A stretch of 64,000 bases of DNA, from assembly GCA_002007745.1 (NCBI GenBank), contig CP019882.1, positions 124,001-188,000 of the forward strand, written 5' to 3'. This document shows, in pieces, positions 38,245-46,535 of this stretch. Within the stretch, counting starts at the first letter, position 1. Each line of letters begins with the position of its first letter. This DNA is from Mycolicibacterium litorale (GTDB lineage Bacteria; Actinomycetota; Actinomycetes; Mycobacteriales; Mycobacteriaceae). The notes under the pieces were generated by a model. The model had not been told where the DNA came from, ran no database searches, and saw only the letters and a list, made by a program, of their open reading frames with translations. The translations under genes and the position numbers were made by a program.

Positions 38245-38763
38245 ATGACCGGCTGGTTTCCCCAGCGCGACGGGGTGACCTGCGGCCCCAGCGTGGCGGT
38301 GACGGCGGGCGCGCTGATCGATGCCGGGTACGGTGCGCCGTTGCGGTCGAGCCGTGCGCGGCAGTGGTTCGACGCCGAGCAGGTGCGGGTGCACCGCACC
38401 GTCAACGTGGTGTGGCCGCGGGCGCTGGGCACCACCCCGGCCGGGATGGCCCGGGCGCTGACCGCACACAGCGCCGCTCGTGGCGTGCGCTACCGCTGGC
38501 GCCCGGCCTGGTCACCGCACCGGCGCAGCGAGGTCTGCGCGGCGCTGGCGGCGGGCTGGCCGGTGCCGATGCTGATCGGCGCCGTGGTCCCGCGGCATTG
38601 GGTGCTGCTGACCGAGGTCGGCGATGCGGTGGTGCACTGTTACGAACCCTCGGCCGGTGCCCAGGTCACCGAGCGCGTCGCGGATCTGCGTCGCGGCCGG
38701 GTGACGGGGCTGGGCTTTCCTCGGGTCTTCGGCTTCGTGCTGCCGACGGCTCGCGACGTTTGA
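38245..38763 (+). CDS. C39-like cysteine peptidase-type protein
   Basis: 172 residues from ATG 38245 with GGGAG about 7 bases upstream. The N-terminus FPQRDGVTCGPSVAVTAGALI has Cys13 in the C39/papain-like (Q...)CGP context, and His118 lies in PRHWVLLTEVGD, the usual second catalytic region. No transporter domain and no signal peptide are seen, so it would be a stand-alone cytosolic peptidase or peptidase-like protein. It is divergent from the repeat-peptide operon, which makes precursor cleavage an attractive but unproved role. Other papain-fold functions (amidase, transglutaminase-like) cannot be excluded. Confidence 0.7.
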   Translation: MTGWFPQRDGVTCGPSVAVTAGALIDAGYGAPLRSSRARQWFDAEQVRVHRTVNVVWPRALGTTPAGMARALTAHSAARGVRYRWRPAWSPHRRSEVCAALAAGWPVPMLIGAVVPRHWVLLTEVGDAVVHCYEPSAGAQVTERVADLRRGRVTGLGFPRVFGFVLPTARDV

Positions 38764-38826
38764 GGAACGATCGAACGGGCATGCGGCCCTTGACACCTAG
38801 TGACACTCCCAGTGGAAGAGCCCCTC

Positions 38827-40005
38827 ATGCGCGCAGTGACCTGGCATGGCCGTCGTAACGTCTCGGTGGACACCGTGCCCGACCCTCAGATCAAAGAACC
38901 GACCGACGCCATCATCCGGGTCACCAGCACGAACATCTGCGGATCGGATCTGCACCTCTACGAGGTGCTCGGTGCCTTCATGTCACCGGGTGACATCCTC
39001 GGCCACGAAGCCATGGGCGTGGTCGAAGAGGTCGGCGACCAGGTGGACCAGCTCGCCGTCGGAGACCGGGTGGTGATTCCGTTCAACATCTCCTGCGGGC
39101 ACTGCTTCATGTGCGGGCATGGTCTGCAAAGCCAGTGTGAGACAACGCAGAACCGCGACCAGGGCACCGGCGCCGCACTGTTCGGATATTCCAAGCTCTA
39201 CGGCGAGGTCGCCGGTGGGCAGGCCGAATACCTGCGCGTGCCGCAGGCCAACTACACCCACATCAAGGTTCCGGCCGAGGGCTCAGACGACCGCTTCGTG
39301 TACCTCTCCGATGTACTGCCGACCGCCTGGCAGGGACTGGAGTACGCCGAGGTGCCCGACGACGGCACCCTGGTGGTGCTGGGCCTGGGACCGATCGGCT
39401 CGATGGCCTGCCGGATCGCGGCCCATCGAAACCGCCACCGGGTGATCGGCGTCGACCTGGTGGCCGACCGCCTGGACCGGGCCCGGCCCTACTGCGACGA
39501 CGTGATCGACTTGCGCAGTGGCGATTTGGTGGAGAGGGTACTGGCCCAGACCGACGGCCGCGGCGCCGACGCGGTGATCGACGCGGTGGGGATGGAGGCA
39601 CACGGGTCGCCCGTCGCGGAGTTCGCGCAGACAGCCGCCGGCTATCTGCCCTCTCCGGTCGGGCGCGCGGTGATGCGCAACGCCGGCGTGGACCGGCTGG
39701 CCGCATTGCACACCGCGGTGGAGTTGGTGCGTCGCGGCGGGACCATATCGCTGTCCGGGGTGTACGGCGGGGCCGCCGACCCGCTCAACATGATGGTGTT
39801 GTTCGACAAGCAGATTCAGCTGCGGATGGGTCAGGCCAACGTCAAGCGGTGGGTGCCCGACATCATGCCGCTACTGACCGACGACGACCCGCTCGGAGTG
39901 GATACCTTCGCCACCCACCGGCTCCCGCTGTCGGCCGCGCCGCAGGCCTACGACACTTTCCAGAAGAAGGCCGACGGAATGATCAAAGTCGTTCTCAAAC
40001 CGTAG
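38827..40005 (+). CDS. Zinc-dependent alcohol dehydrogenase, formaldehyde dehydrogenase-like
   Basis: 392 residues from ATG 38827; GGAAGAG lies nine bases upstream, and a GTG at 38800 is less likely. Catalytic zinc site: TNICGSDLHLYE and LGHEAMG. Structural zinc: SCGHCFMCGHGLQSQC. NAD binding: LVVLGLGPIGSMACRIA followed by GVDLVADR. Length and the segment DRGQGTGAALFGYSKLYG-like (QGTGAALFGYSKLYGEVAGGQAEYLRVP) place it with the glutathione-independent formaldehyde dehydrogenase (FdhA-like) group. It converges with the TetR gene, overlapping it by 11 bases. Confidence 0.92.
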   Translation: MRAVTWHGRRNVSVDTVPDPQIKEPTDAIIRVTSTNICGSDLHLYEVLGAFMSPGDILGHEAMGVVEEVGDQVDQLAVGDRVVIPFNISCGHCFMCGHGLQSQCETTQNRDQGTGAALFGYSKLYGEVAGGQAEYLRVPQANYTHIKVPAEGSDDRFVYLSDVLPTAWQGLEYAEVPDDGTLVVLGLGPIGSMACRIAAHRNRHRVIGVDLVADRLDRARPYCDDVIDLRSGDLVERVLAQTDGRGADAVIDAVGMEAHGSPVAEFAQTAAGYLPSPVGRAVMRNAGVDRLAALHTAVELVRRGGTISLSGVYGGAADPLNMMVLFDKQIQLRMGQANVKRWVPDIMPLLTDDDPLGVDTFATHRLPLSAAPQAYDTFQKKADGMIKVVLKP

Positions 40006-40612
40006 GTTTCGGGCCCAGCAGGGCCAGCGACACGCTCAGCGCCGGCTCGATGATGTCGGTGACGGGCAAACCGTCCTCGACGGTCTGGGCGGTGAGTTCA
40101 CGCAGGCCGCCCACCAGGATCACCGCGGCGGCATGGGACAGCGGTTCGATGCCGGCGTCGCGGAACCCGTCGTTGGCGGTGAGGTCGACGATCATCGTCG
40201 CCAGTCGGCCGAATCCGCGGCGCAGCGTCGGCCGGGCGTCTTCGCCGAGGGCGGGCAGCTCGCGGATCCAGCTCAAGGTGAGCGCGGGGTGCTCCTGAAT
40301 GCTGTGCACGTAGGCCACGACCGCCTGGCGCACCTGCTCCCGCCACGGTGCCGTGCGATCGACCGCGTCCTGAATGGTGGCCACCAGTTGGTCATTGTTG
40401 GCCATCAGCAGTTCGGCGAAGCAGTCCTCCTTGGCGGCGAACTGGTCGTAAAAGGTGCGCTTGGACGTGCGGGCATGCCGGACGATGTCGGCGACCGTCG
40501 TCTCGCGGTAGCCGCGCTCGTCGATCGAGGCCGCCAGCCCGTCGAGTAGCCGGCGCCGGAAGCCGTCGTCCCTGCTGGGAGCTGCGGTCTCGTCGGCCAC
40601 GGTTGTGGACAC
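39995..40612 (-). CDS. TetR regulator divergent from CYP138
   Basis: 205 residues from GTG 40612 with GGAGGAGG upstream. The helix-turn-helix is TVADIVRHARTSKRTFYDQFAAKEDCF. The C-terminal domain is of the TetR_C type with an ERELPAL-like helix (SWIRELPALGEDARPTLRRGFGRLA). It corresponds by position to M. tuberculosis Rv0135c, next to cyp138 (Rv0136). The intergenic DNA contains repeated GGTAC/GTACC inverted elements that should be its operators, overlapping the cyp138 promoter. Confidence 0.9.
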   Translation of the reverse strand: MSTTVADETAAPSRDDGFRRRLLDGLAASIDERGYRETTVADIVRHARTSKRTFYDQFAAKEDCFAELLMANNDQLVATIQDAVDRTAPWREQVRQAVVAYVHSIQEHPALTLSWIRELPALGEDARPTLRRGFGRLATMIVDLTANDGFRDAGIEPLSHAAAVILVGGLRELTAQTVEDGLPVTDIIEPALSVSLALLGPKPTV

Positions 40613-40640
40613 CTGACCTCCTCCAATCCGGAACCGGCCC

Positions 40641-40669
40641 TTGTCAGGGCTGGTACCAAAGGGTACCGT
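40641..40669 (+). promoter_or_regulatory. Probable cyp138 promoter
   Basis: TTGTCA at 40641-40646 and TACCGT at 40664-40669 with a 17-bp spacer. The -10 box is embedded in the GGTACC repeats, so repressor binding there would block initiation. Start of transcription would fall near 40676, before the GGGAGG ribosome site of the P450 gene. Confidence 0.45.
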
Positions 40670-40699
40670 ACCTCGCAACCAGTGGTACAACGCAGTACC
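40652..40699. promoter_or_regulatory. GGTAC/GTACC operator array for the TetR-CYP138 pair
   Basis: GGTACC at 40652-40657 and at 40662-40667 (four bases apart), GTACC at 40668-40672, and GGTAC at 40684-40688 paired with GTACC at 40695-40699 across six bases. This density of one motif in about 48 bp of a divergent promoter points to two or more regulator dimers. Confidence 0.55.
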
Positions 40700-40726
40700 G
40701 CGCGACTGCCGGGAGGACTGTCACCG

Positions 40727-42055
<1,329 letters not shown>

Positions 42056-42116
42056 CTGCGGCGAGCGTGCGTGAACAGCACAGCGCCGGCGGCGTGTCGC
42101 GTACCGACACGCACGC

Positions 42117-42923
42117 TCAAGCGATCATCGGGTCGATCGCGGAACGGGGCACCAAGACATGCAGCGGGCCGGCTGAGGCGGGCAGCAGCGCGCCCTGGTC
42201 GAAGAAGAAGATCACCCCGTCATTGACCACTGCGAAATTCTGGTAGTTGGCCGGGTTGTACAGCGCGCCCGGCACGAACGGCAACGGCGGCGGCGCAGGC
42301 GCGGTTGTGGTCGGTGTGGTCGGCGTGGTTGTGGTGGTCGGCTGTCCGGGTTGGGCAGGCGGTGCGGCCGGCGGTGGCGGTGGTGCGAGCTGCTGCTGCA
42401 GTTCGGACTGCACGATGGGCGCGACGGTGGTCAGCGGATCGTCCACCCGCCACAGCGGTGTGTTCTGCTTGTCGTCGGGTGCGGCGGTGTAGGTGATCGT
42501 CTTGCGGTAGGTCTGGTCCCAGTTGAACGCCTTGTACGTCGTTTGGGGGCTTGCGGCGCCGACGTTCTGGGTGACGGTGAACACCACCGCCTGCGTGCCG
42601 CGCGGAGGAATCGAGGAGCTGTACTCCGCCGGTTCGATGCTCAGCACGGACGGCGTGCCCTGCGGTGTGCCGGACTTGGCCGTGTTGATGAACGCATCCC
42701 GCGTCTGGAAGATGTAGTCGGCGACGGTCTTCTGGTCGGGGTAATCCAGCGGGATGCTGATGTCGACGCTGTATGCGGGATCGGAGAGCTGGATCACGCA
42801 CATGCTGCCGGTATTACCGCCCTTGAGGTCGGCGCAGTAATCCTTCGGCGCGGCCGCCGCCAGCCCGGAAGACAGGGACACCGCGGCCACCGCGGCAACC
42901 ACGGCCACGCGGACAGAACGCAT
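42117..42923 (-). CDS. MPT64-like secreted protein with Pro/Thr-rich linker
   Basis: 268 residues from ATG 42923 with GGAGG 13 bases upstream. A Sec signal peptide (VRVAVVAAVAAVSLSSGLAAAA) ends near residue 25. The mature N-terminus (PKDYCADLKGGNTGSMCVIQLSD) carries the Cys pair of the MPT64 family, followed by the DUF3298-like fold (YSVDISIPLDYPDQKTVADYI). Unlike MPT64, a low-complexity insert of about 35 residues (PPPPPAAPPAQPGQP then TTTTTPTTPTTTAP) separates the core from the C-terminal PFVPGALYNPANYQNFAVVNDGVIFFF segment. Role unknown; MPT64 homologues are secreted antigens or envelope proteins. Confidence 0.85.
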   Translation of the reverse strand: MRSVRVAVVAAVAAVSLSSGLAAAAPKDYCADLKGGNTGSMCVIQLSDPAYSVDISIPLDYPDQKTVADYIFQTRDAFINTAKSGTPQGTPSVLSIEPAEYSSSIPPRGTQAVVFTVTQNVGAASPQTTYKAFNWDQTYRKTITYTAAPDDKQNTPLWRVDDPLTTVAPIVQSELQQQLAPPPPPAAPPAQPGQPTTTTTPTTPTTTAPAPPPLPFVPGALYNPANYQNFAVVNDGVIFFFDQGALLPASAGPLHVLVPRSAIDPMIA

Positions 42924-43207
42924 GAGCACAACCTCCAAGCACACGCGGCGTGCGCCGCGACCAACGAACATCGTGTACCACGCCTGCAAAGCGCCCCGAC
43001 GGCATCGGCGGAATACAGCCTAGTCGAGGTGCAGGCGTCGACCCACACACGGGGCTGCTACCTCCGACATCGCGCACGCGCAGATCGCGGGTGCACCTTT
43101 CGGGGCCACTACCCGTGCCGACATCGGGCGGCAGCGGCTTGGTGAGGAAAGCTACGTGAGGAAAGCTACTCGGCCCGAACATGTTTCGCCGAGTCGGCAA
43201 GCGCCGG
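42924..43207. other. Intergenic region with a 14-bp tandem duplication
   Basis: 284 bp between the start of the MPT64-like gene and the end of the lipoprotein gene, both minus strand. It contains GTGAGGAAAGCTAC twice in direct tandem (43142-43155 and 43156-43169). No ORF with coding character is seen. It should carry the promoter of the MPT64-like gene. Confidence 0.5.
43142..43169. repeat. Perfect 14-bp tandem direct repeat
   Basis: Two abutting copies of GTGAGGAAAGCTAC in non-coding DNA about 220 bp upstream of the MPT64-like gene. Function unknown. Confidence 0.8.
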
Positions 43208-43492
43208 TCAGCCGTGCGGCGCCTCGGAGATCTTGGTGTCTTCCTTGCCGAGAGTCTGGCAGTACAGCGTGACCGAGGCCTTGGTGGCGGTGATCTCCAT
43301 ATTCGTGGGATCCGTCCCGCTCTTGTCCTTGAGCATCTTGCTGACTTCGTCGTTCTGCTTCTTGTCGTCTTGGCTGAGGAAGTCCTTGCATTTGGTGTCG
43401 CCACCGGTGTTGACGACCTCCGACGCCGAGCAACCGCTCAGAACGGCCGCGGCCGCCGATGCTGCAAGAGCAAAGTGCACGATTCGCTTCAC
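43208..43492 (-). CDS. Small lipoprotein, possibly HdeA-like
   Basis: 94 residues from GTG 43492, preceded by GAGAGAGG. The lipoprotein signal is KRIVHFALAASAAAAVLSGC with lipobox LSGC (Cys21). The mature part contains CKDFLSQDDKKQNDEVSKML and a second Cys in VTLYCQTLG, a two-Cys helical layout resembling the acid-stress chaperone HdeA family. Location is the outer face of the membrane. The HdeA assignment rests on the CxDFL pattern and size, so it is tentative. Confidence 0.7.
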   Translation of the reverse strand: MKRIVHFALAASAAAAVLSGCSASEVVNTGGDTKCKDFLSQDDKKQNDEVSKMLKDKSGTDPTNMEITATKASVTLYCQTLGKEDTKISEAPHG

Positions 43493-43777
43493 TGGGAACC
43501 TCTCTCGGTTGGGACAGCACGCAGATAATTCACAGAAATGGAAAATTCGAAACGTGCCCGAGGTTTGGCTGCACATCGAGGGCGCTCAGCAACCGAGAGT
43601 GGCCGCATGCGCGGTCGGAATCGCTGGCGGGAAGTGCTGTACTGCAGCCCGTTACGCCGCGGAGCGCGCGCTGCCGAAAGACAGGAAACGCGGCATCGTG
43701 TGTGATGCCGCGTTTCCTGCCTCGGTCCGGATGCGCCGGACCCGTCAGCTCGAGCTGCCCGGAGTGAAGTCTTTCGA
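43493..43777. other. Intergenic region holding a strong hairpin
   Basis: 285 bp upstream of the lipoprotein gene and downstream of msrA. It contains the 16-bp-stem hairpin at 43682-43719. The rest has no ORF I would call. The lipoprotein promoter must lie in its left half. Confidence 0.5.
43682..43719 (-). terminator. Hairpin terminator of the msrB-msrA operon
   Basis: Perfect 16-bp arms CAGGAAACGCGGCATC and GATGCCGCGTTTCCTG with a six-base loop, 59 bases past the msrA stop. On the minus strand it is followed by TCTTTC, a weak T tract, which is common for mycobacterial terminators. Confidence 0.7.
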
Positions 43778-44287
43778 CTAGACCTGCGCCCGCTTGGGCA
43801 GCTTCCATCCCGCCCGCGGGAAGTGGCAGGTGTAACCGTTCGGATAGTGCAGCAGGTAGTCCTGATGCTCGGGCTCGGCCTCCCAGAAGTCCGATGCCGG
43901 GGTCACCTCGGTGACCACCTTGCCCGGCCACAGACCGGAGGCATCGACGTCGGCGATGGTGTCCAGCGCCACCTGCTTCTGCTCGTCGTCGAGGTAGAAG
44001 ATGGCCGAGCGGTAGCTGGTTCCCACGTCATTGCCCTGCCGGTTCTTCGTGCTCGGATCGTGGATCTGAAAGAAGAACTCCAGCAGCGCACGGAAATCCG
44101 TCTGCGCCGGGTCGTAGACGATCTCAACGGCCTCGGCATGACCGGGATGATTGCGGTAGGTGGGGTGATCGTTCTGCCCGCCGGTGTAGCCCACCCTTGT
44201 GGAAATCACGCCAGGCTGGCGGCGGATCAGATCCTGCATGCCCCAGAAGCAGCCGCCTGCCAGGATCGCTGTCTTCGTCTCGCTCAT
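43778..44287 (-). CDS. msrA: Peptide methionine-(S)-S-oxide reductase
   Basis: 169 residues. Catalytic Cys13 is in [11 protein letters not shown]. Also conserved are [16 protein letters not shown] and the segment [15 protein letters not shown]. It repairs the S-epimer of oxidised Met using thioredoxin or mycothiol-linked reductants. The start overlaps msrB (ATGA), so both stereoisomer repair enzymes are made from one transcript. It corresponds in position to Rv0137c next to cyp138, although msrB is not adjacent there as far as I recall. Confidence 0.96.
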   Translation of the reverse strand: MSETKTAILAGGCFWGMQDLIRRQPGVISTRVGYTGGQNDHPTYRNHPGHAEAVEIVYDPAQTDFRALLEFFFQIHDPSTKNRQGNDVGTSYRSAIFYLDDEQKQVALDTIADVDASGLWPGKVVTEVTPASDFWEAEPEHQDYLLHYPNGYTCHFPRAGWKLPKRAQV

Positions 44288-44745
44288 GCCTGTGCCTCCC
44301 GATTTGTGAAGAGCTTCTTGTACTCGCCGTAGCCCTGCGCCTCGAGGTCGTCGAGTCCGATGAACTTCAGCGAAGCTGAGTTGATGCAGTAGCGCAACCC
44401 TCCCTGCGCGCGCGGACCGTCTGTGAAGACGTGCCCGAGGTGGCTGTCGCCGTTGGCGGACCGGACCTCGGTACGCAGCATCAGGTGGCTGAAGTCGCGC
44501 TTGGTCACGACGTTGGACTGCTCGATCGGCTTGGTGAAACTGGGCCAGCCACTGCCGCTGTCGAACTTGTCGACCGAGGCGAACAACGGCTCGCCGGAGA
44601 CGACGTCGACATAGATACCCGGCTCGTGGTTGTCCCAGTACTCGCCGGTGAAAGGACGCTCGGTGCCGTTGCGCTGGGTCACCCGATACTGCTCGGGCGA
44701 CAGTGCGGACACTGCGGCGGGATTGCGGTGATAGTCGTGCGACAT
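44284..44745 (-). CDS. msrB: Peptide methionine-(R)-S-oxide reductase
   Basis: 153 residues. Catalytic Cys120 is in [14 protein letters not shown]. Conserved [21 protein letters not shown] and the N-terminal [13 protein letters not shown] are present. The zinc CxxC pairs of type-I MsrB are replaced ([13 protein letters not shown]), so it is the zinc-free form, with recycling Cys also not evident. First gene of the msrB-msrA operon, divergent from the Rv0138-like gene. Confidence 0.95.
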   Translation of the reverse strand: MSHDYHRNPAAVSALSPEQYRVTQRNGTERPFTGEYWDNHEPGIYVDVVSGEPLFASVDKFDSGSGWPSFTKPIEQSNVVTKRDFSHLMLRTEVRSANGDSHLGHVFTDGPRAQGGLRYCINSASLKFIGLDDLEAQGYGEYKKLFTNREAQA

Positions 44746-44839
44746 GCCCGTTTCAACCTCAACAACCGTTCAGATCATCCCATGTCACAGTTCCGTCAGA
44801 AACGCTCCTGCCTGCGCGCAATTCCTCGACAAAGCCGGG

Positions 44840-44853
44840 TAGAACGTGTTCTA
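44840..44853. promoter_or_regulatory. KstR-type operator
   Basis: TAGAACGTGTTCTA, which matches the KstR consensus TNNAACNNGTTNNA at every fixed position. KstR is the TetR repressor of cholesterol catabolism genes in mycobacteria. The site overlaps the proposed -10 box of the downstream gene, a proper repressor position. Confidence 0.7.
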
Positions 44854-44857
44854 GTTT
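44852..44857 (+). promoter_or_regulatory. -10 box of a leaderless transcript
   Basis: TAGTTT followed by six bases and GTG 44864. This spacing predicts a leaderless mRNA for the Rv0138-like gene. It shares two bases with the KstR-type box. Confidence 0.5.
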
Positions 44858-44863
44858 GATGCT

Positions 44864-45364
44864 GTGGCGCGCTTTTCCCGGGATGAACTGACCGAAGCAT
44901 TCGCAATTTTCGAGAAGACGGTCGACGACGCGGCCCGAAGTCAAGACTGGGACGCCTGGGTGAGTCACTACACCCCCGACGTGGATTACATCGAGCACGC
45001 GATGGGCACCATGAAGGGCCGCGACGAGGTGCGGGCCTGGATCACCAAGACCATGGGCAGCTTTCCGGGCAGCTACATGACCGAGTTTCCGTCGCTGTGG
45101 AAGGTGTTCGACGAGGACACCGGCCGGGTGATCTGCGAACTGGACAACCCGATGCGCGACCCGGGCGACGGCACCATCATCAGCGCCACCAACATCTCGA
45201 TCATCACCTACGCCGGCGACGGGCTGTGGTCGCGGCAGGAGGACATCTACAACCCGATGAAGTTCCTGCAGGCCGGCATGAAGTGGTGCAAGAAGGCCGA
45301 GAAGCTGGGCACCCTCGACGACGAGGCGGCCGCCTGGATGCAGGCGATGGGGGCGCGTCAGTGA
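44864..45364 (+). CDS. NTF2/SnoaL-like protein (Rv0138 homologue)
   Basis: 166 residues, GTG 44864. NTF2-like fold: helical N-terminus FSRDELTEAFAIFEKTVDDAARSQDWDAWVSHYTPD, then DYIEHAMGTMKGRDEVRAWI and strands containing NISIITYAGDGLWSRQEDIYNP. SnoaL/ketosteroid-isomerase-like folds often act on hydrophobic cyclic substrates, but no catalytic residue can be assigned. The stop overlaps the start of the SDR-type gene (GTGA). The KstR-type site upstream suggests sterol or related lipid catabolism. Confidence 0.85.
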   Translation: MARFSRDELTEAFAIFEKTVDDAARSQDWDAWVSHYTPDVDYIEHAMGTMKGRDEVRAWITKTMGSFPGSYMTEFPSLWKVFDEDTGRVICELDNPMRDPGDGTIISATNISIITYAGDGLWSRQEDIYNPMKFLQAGMKWCKKAEKLGTLDDEAAAWMQAMGARQ

Positions 45365-46386
45365 CCAAGCTCGTCATCGGAGCCAACGGATTCCTCGGCT
45401 CGCACGTCACCCGTCAGCTGGTCGGCGACGGCCACCAGGTCCGGGTCATGGTGCGTGACGGTGCCAACACCATCGCGATCGACGACCTCGACGTAGAGCG
45501 CTTCGTCGGCGACATCTGGGACAACGACGTGCTGCGCGCGGCGATGGCCGGGGTCGACGACGTCTACTACTGCGTGGTCGACACCCGCGGCTGGCTCAGC
45601 GATCCCGCGCCGCTGTTCCACACCAACGTCGAGGGCACCCGCAACGTCCTCGAAGTCGCCAGGGCCGTCCAGAACGATGGTGACCTGCGCCGGTTCATCT
45701 TCACCAGCAGCTACGTCACCGTCGAGCGCCGCCGCGGCACGACCACCAGCGAAACACACATCATCAAGGACAAGGGCCTGACGCCGTATGTCCGGTCCCG
45801 GGTGCAGGCCGAGGAACTGGTGCTGCGCTACGCCCGCGAGCACGGCCTGCCCGCGATCGCCATGTGCGTGTCGACCACTTACGGCAGCGGCGACTGGGGC
45901 CGCACCCCGCACGGCGCGATCATCGCCGGGGCCGCCTTCGGCAAGCTGCCGTTCGTCATGGGCGGCATCGAGCTGGAAGCGGTCGGCGTCGACGACGCCG
46001 CCCGGGCCATGATCCTGGCCGCCGAGCACGGCCGGGTCGGGGAGCGCTACCTGATCTCGGAGAAGATGATCAGCAACGCCGAGGTGGCCCGGATCGCCGC
46101 CGCCGAAGCCGGGGTTCCGCCGCCGGCCAAGACCATCCCGTTGCCGCTCGCCTACGCGTTGGCCGCCCTCGGCACCGCCAAGGCCCGGCTGACGAAGACC
46201 GACGAGAAACTGTCGCTCGGCTCGTTGCGCCTGATGCGCGCCGAGGGGCCACTGGACCACAGCAAGGCCGTCCGGGAGCTGGGCTGGCAGCCCCGTCCGG
46301 TCGAGGAGTCGATCCGGGAGGCCGCCCGATTCTGGGTCGGACTGCGCGAGGCCAAACGCCAGGCGAAAGCCGCCCAGCCGGACTGA
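45361..46386 (+). CDS. Extended SDR, NAD-dependent epimerase/dehydratase (Rv0139 homologue)
   Basis: 341 residues from GTG 45361, coupled to the NTF2-like gene. Rossmann motif is VIGANGFLGSHVTRQL (GxxGxxG), with GDIWDNDVLRAAMAGVDDVYYCVVDT and FIFTSSYVTVERR (Ser region) following. Where extended SDRs have YxxxK the sequence is PYVRSRVQAEEL, so the catalytic Lys is Arg; it may be inactive as a classical dehydrogenase or use a variant mechanism. The 3-beta-HSD-like layout and the KstR-type box fit a steroid-related role, which is inference. Confidence 0.87.
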   Translation: MTKLVIGANGFLGSHVTRQLVGDGHQVRVMVRDGANTIAIDDLDVERFVGDIWDNDVLRAAMAGVDDVYYCVVDTRGWLSDPAPLFHTNVEGTRNVLEVARAVQNDGDLRRFIFTSSYVTVERRRGTTTSETHIIKDKGLTPYVRSRVQAEELVLRYAREHGLPAIAMCVSTTYGSGDWGRTPHGAIIAGAAFGKLPFVMGGIELEAVGVDDAARAMILAAEHGRVGERYLISEKMISNAEVARIAAAEAGVPPPAKTIPLPLAYALAALGTAKARLTKTDEKLSLGSLRLMRAEGPLDHSKAVRELGWQPRPVEESIREAARFWVGLREAKRQAKAAQPD

Positions 46387-46535
46387 ACCGGTGCCGCGGC
46401 GGCATCCTCGCCCTGGTCGACCATCGGCCACGCCTACCACTGCCGGTACCACCCGACGATGCACGGCCGGCTGGTCGTCGGCCCAGCCCCGACCACCGTT
46501 CGCCGTCCTCAGGCTCGGCTGCCAAGATTCTTCCC

